Part shown: positions 60,747 through 64,000 of the stretch, one piece after another | Layout: each line of letters starts with the position of its first letter | Position numbering within the stretch: the stretch's first letter is position 1 | From: Rhabditoides inermis | Taxonomy: Eukaryota; Nematoda; Chromadorea; Rhabditida; Rhabditidae | Direction of reading: 5' to 3' | DNA: 64,000 nt | NCBI GenBank assembly: GCA_963966185.1 | Contig: CAWZYM010000102.1 | Span: 444,501 to 508,500 of the forward strand | The notes under the pieces: model-generated | What the model saw: only the letters and a program-made list of their open reading frames with translations | Databases searched by the model: none | What the model was told of the DNA's origin: nothing | Program-made: the position numbers and the translations under genes

Positions 60747-61828
60747 TACAGCTCGAGTTAGGTGATCCCTGTCCATGGACGTCCATGGACGTCCGGGATT
60801 TTGATGGACGTTTCTGGTGTCTCTCTCTTTACACACTCTCTCGCGTTCCCATCGCCTCCTCCCCACAGGCAATTTATGGCCCCTGTTTGAAGGGAATGTG
60901 GGCAGTGAGAGAACTGACTTTTCGAAATGAACTTTTCATGAAGCCAAACCATTACCATCAATTATGTTTTGTTCTGAGCATCTCGAATATACCATATTTC
61001 ATAGTGCTCCGATGAAATTCATTACTTGCTGACTTTCAGTACTGACTTCCATTTTTACGTGAGTTTTCAAAGCATAATCTATAAGATGTATATGTAGTAT
61101 TGTTCGTATTGTTTGTCTTAGTCTACATGCGGTTTGTGGTGACTGATTTTCATCATTTATAATTCCAAGATAATTGGTCCCCCGATAAGACAAGGTCCGT
61201 TGTTGCATCCATTCACTCTCATCCGGGCGTCCATGTACGGTGTGGACGTGTCTGGTGCCTCTACTCTATACACACTCTCTCGCTTTCCACTCGCGACGCG
61301 CATCGTACAGGGCTATTCTGCCGATGGCGGTACAGTCGGACGCGACTGCTTGTGTGAAGTCTGAAACGTCACTCAATTTTCTAGAACCTGAAAATTAGGA
61401 TTATCTTGGGATTAAACATGATGAAAATCGGTCACCACAAACCGCATGTAGACTAATACAAACAATGCGAACTATACTACATATACCTCTCGTAGATTAA
61501 GCTTTGAACTCTTATGTAAAATGGAAGTCAGTACTGAAAGTCAGTAAGTAGTAAATTTCATCGGATCACTATGAAATATGGTATATTCGAGATGCTCAGA
61601 ACAAATCATAATTGATAGTAATGGTTTGGTTTCATGAAAAGTCATTTCGAAAAGTCAGTTCTCTCACTGCCCACATTCCCTTCACACAGGGGCCATAAAT
61701 TGCCTGTGGGGAGGAGGCGATGGGAACGCGAGAGAGTGTGTAAAGAGAGAGACACCAGAAACGTCCACCAAAATCCCGGACGTCCATGGACGTCCATGGA
61801 CAGGGATCACCTAACTCGAGCTGTTGCC
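60747..61828. mobile_element. Foldback element with ~430 bp inverted arms
   Basis: The left arm, starting acagctcgagttaggtgatc (60747), and the right arm, ending gatcacctaactcgagctgt (61828), are inverted copies. The similarity extends inward past catgcggtttgtggtgactg (61126) and its mirror at about 61431. The centre (about 61175-61395) is single copy here but related to 63246-63360. No coding capacity. Confidence 0.88.
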
Positions 61829-61849
61829 ATGACCTCTCTGCGTGCAGCC

Positions 61850-61965
61850 TGCATTTTTGGCGACTTTTCTGCATGCAGTCTGCATTTTGAGCCGACCTTT
61901 CTGCATGTATGTAGCACATTGGTTTCGGAGTCCTCCCTGCATTGGACCTGCAGCTGACCTGCATG
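61850..61965. repeat. TGCAT-rich repeat related to 63110-63250
   Basis: Repeated ctgcat/gcatgcag words and the shared string gtagcacattggtttcggag (61912 and 63230) link the two segments. Confidence 0.7.
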
Positions 61966-62365
61966 GCCGATGCCGCGCCGCGCCGATTTACTCCTATTTT
62001 GTTTGTTTGTTGTTATTGTTTATGTTCGTTCGTTGTTATTCATTGTTATGTTACATTACGCGTATACTATTATTCTCTTTCATACCAACAAAAGTTGTGT
62101 GGAGCTTTTGCTTCTTTGCCGGCTAAAATCGATTTAGTCAGTTTCGAAATGTTGTTCGCATATGTAGTTTATGATGATCGTATCCATTCTGAATTGACTT
62201 CGATTTGTACTTCATTGTTTGCTTGTGGGTCGCCATGGTCTTGACCCACACAGCGGTCTGAAACTACATTTTTCATTGTCGCGCTAGGGTGGTGATGAAA
62301 TATGATTTTCTGATTGACCAAGTTATCGCTTGTGTATTGTGATCGAGTTCAGAGTTTGTGCCGCC

Positions 62366-63000
62366 ATGCCGGACCGGCGCTCGCGCGCTGCGTCGTCTTC
62401 GGGAACTGAGGGCCACGAACGGGCAGCGGTCAGCCAGCGTTGGTGAACTGCGAGGAAGCGATCATGTACCTCCGCTCCTCTGCAAACTGCAACAAAACTA
62501 CGACAACAGGTGGGAGATTGATGTTTTATGAGTATTGATGATGTACATCGTGTGTAGGTGGCGGAGTGGACGAGGCGGGCCGGACGAGGGACCGGAAGAT
62601 CACGCTCACCATCTCGGACTGATGTCGCAGAAGGTGAACGTGGTGTTGCCCGAGAAGGCGAGAAGGTGAAGTGGCATCTCAAGTCGAACGTGATCCGCTA
62701 CAAGGAGGAGGAGATTGCGGGAGGTGAGTATGTGTGCAGGGAGATGTGGGAATGAAACCGAGTCCTTACAGGCGAAGACGAATGGGAAGTGAGGTGGAGG
62801 CGCTGGGCAGGGACGTGGTGCTAACTGTCCAGACGAGGAAGAAGGCGACCGATGAGGATGAGGACGAAGAAGAAGCAGAAACAAAAGAAGCTGACCGTGC
62901 AATGTACGCGGTCGTGTCACCCCACCGCGTACATTCAAGCCCTCGCTTCACTCTCAAGAGCAAATCCACGTACTCCCAAGTGTCGAATGAGTTTGTGTAA
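62366..63000 (+). CDS. Unresolved small gene
   Basis: ATG at 62366 begins an Arg/Ser-rich frame. Later exon-like blocks at 62558-62730 and 62771-63000 end at TAA with AATAAA 10 bp beyond (63011). The last exon is acidic then basic (KKATDEDEDEEEAETKEADR, SPRFTLKSKSTYSQVSNEF). Splice joins are ambiguous: a donor at about 62670 or at 62722 gives different frames. No family recognised, so only the 3' end is reasonably firm. Confidence 0.35.
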
Positions 63001-63010
63001 TGTGCATATC

Positions 63011-63016
63011 AATAAA
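63011..63016 (+). promoter_or_regulatory. Polyadenylation signal
   Basis: AATAAA just after the stop of the small gene ending at 63000. Confidence 0.6.
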
Positions 63017-63245
63017 GTATTATAACTGTGTCATGGAGTCGATGTAGAATGTATATGGTTATGAATGGGATAATCGATTGAGGGGATCGCGCAGCTGAAA
63101 AGGGGAGAAATGCAGCATGCTTGCAGGCTGCGTGCAGGCCCGATGCAGAGAAGAGTGCAGTCTGTTTTCATGCGCATTGCAGACTGCGCTCCGCTCTGCA
63201 TTGCAGTATCATTTTGATCTGCATGCATGTAGCACATTGGTTTCG

Positions 63246-63440
63246 GAGTCGCGACGCGCATCGCACAGGGCTATTCTGCCGATGGCGGTACAGTCGGACG
63301 CGACTGCTTGTGTGAAGTCTGAAACGTCACTCGACTTTCTAGAATCCGAAAATTAGGAAATATAAATATTATATTTATCTGTCTCTTGTAACCGACATCA
63401 AGAATATACCATGGTTCATAGGGCTCCGATGAAATTCACT
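63246..63440. repeat. Copy of the foldback element centre and inner arm
   Basis: cgcgacgcgcatcgcacagg through gtctgaaacgtcactcgact matches 61292-61375. The later atataccatggttcataggg and ctccgatgaaattca match the foldback arm in direct orientation. Confidence 0.75.
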
Positions 63441-63529
63441 ATTTGAATAGAGCCTCATAGTCAGGGTGGCAACAGTTCTGGTCCCAGTGGCAGTCTGCCA
63501 AGTCTGAAAGCGATCGCAACTCTTCCATG

Positions 63530-63880
63530 TTCGAGAAACCGTCTTCTCGAGATGAGCAAAATGATGTCTTATTTTTGTAATTTCGATCATTTTGAACATA
63601 TTCAGATAGTGCCACCCGTGCTAATTTCCAGTTGAACTTGAGTGAATTGCGCAAATCCACTCTCGACTCACTCATTTATGACCCTTCCCCACCGGCAAAC
63701 GGTCGGGTCTTGGCAGACTGCCATACCATGCCTCCTCTCGCTCCGCCCCTATCCCACTGTTTTTGGTGTTTGAGATATCAGCTGTAATTGTCCGTGTATC
63801 GGCTTTCTCTCATCGAGACGAGTAAAATGGCGTCTTTCAATTTTGATTTGGACTATTTTGAACAAATCCAGGTATCGCCA
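63530..63880 (+). repeat. Diverged pair of short first-exon-like segments
   Basis: Near 63560 and 63826 two segments share the layout ATG...T(T)T-AATTT-GAT-ATTTTGAACA-ATTCAG/ATCCAG followed by a GCCACCC string. Translations are MMSYFCNFDHFEHIQ and MASFNFDLDYFEQIQ. The second is followed by a gtatcg donor-like site. They could be duplicated 5' ends of a gene continuing past the window or a promoter repeat. Confidence 0.3.
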
Positions 63881-64000
63881 CCCGGGCGACGGTAGTGGCA
63901 TCTCGTCTAGCAAGCTTGGTTGGTACCCTTGTAGCCGCTGCGGTGGCCATCCCATTCGCGAACCTCTACACTCGACACCTACAGAGAGCGCTGATAAAGA

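Overview
The window is nuclear DNA from an animal. Genes are split by many short GT-AG introns (a few appear to be GC-AG). There are no operons, and simple CT/GA repeats and transposons of nearly every class are dense. The ornithine aminotransferase, F-BAR, F-box and B-box proteins are ordinary metazoan types, but I cannot name the species; a small-intron marine invertebrate is my guess.

Layout. 1-2232 (minus): 5' part of an F-BAR gene with a SINE-like insertion in one intron. 4467-7532 (plus): complete 13-exon mitochondrial ornithine aminotransferase. 7769-12569: a small single-pass membrane protein gene and a 2.1 kb head-to-tail duplication carrying a second Cys-rich membrane protein gene twice. 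14.4-19.5 kb: two non-LTR retrotransposons, one badly decayed and one with a single visible frameshift. 20.3-22.8 kb (minus): a 7-exon multi-pass receptor-like gene. 26.5-28.1 kb: a 3-exon gene of unknown function. 29.8-31.2 kb: an F-box protein gene.

31318-40487 is the main discovery: a 9.17 kb Mutator-like element (MULE). It has perfect 42 bp terminal inverted repeats, subterminal copies of the same motif and a 9 bp target-site duplication (7/9 matching). It carries a 24-exon FLYWCH-MULE transposase whose reading frame stays open through all my splice predictions (about 1171 aa). Six of its exons are a tandem exon-plus-intron array. The element also holds decayed pieces of host-type genes (an RFC small-subunit gene, probably a NASP-type gene). 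Just beyond its right end is a B-box/coiled-coil gene (40550-41236, minus).

42-46 kb is mostly simple repeat, a foldback MITE and a 64 bp tandem array. 46.9-60.5 kb is a mosaic of duplicated blocks. It contains a second, dead MULE transposase, five copies of a 3' fragment of a non-LTR element, and long arrays of an 11 bp minisatellite. One retrotransposon copy is interrupted by a 1.9 kb insertion with textbook Helitron ends, and uninterrupted copies nearby show the empty site. 60.7-64 kb holds a 1.1 kb foldback element, related repeats and one poorly resolved gene.

Gene models were built by eye from splice signals, phase and protein plausibility. Exon edges given below are predictions.
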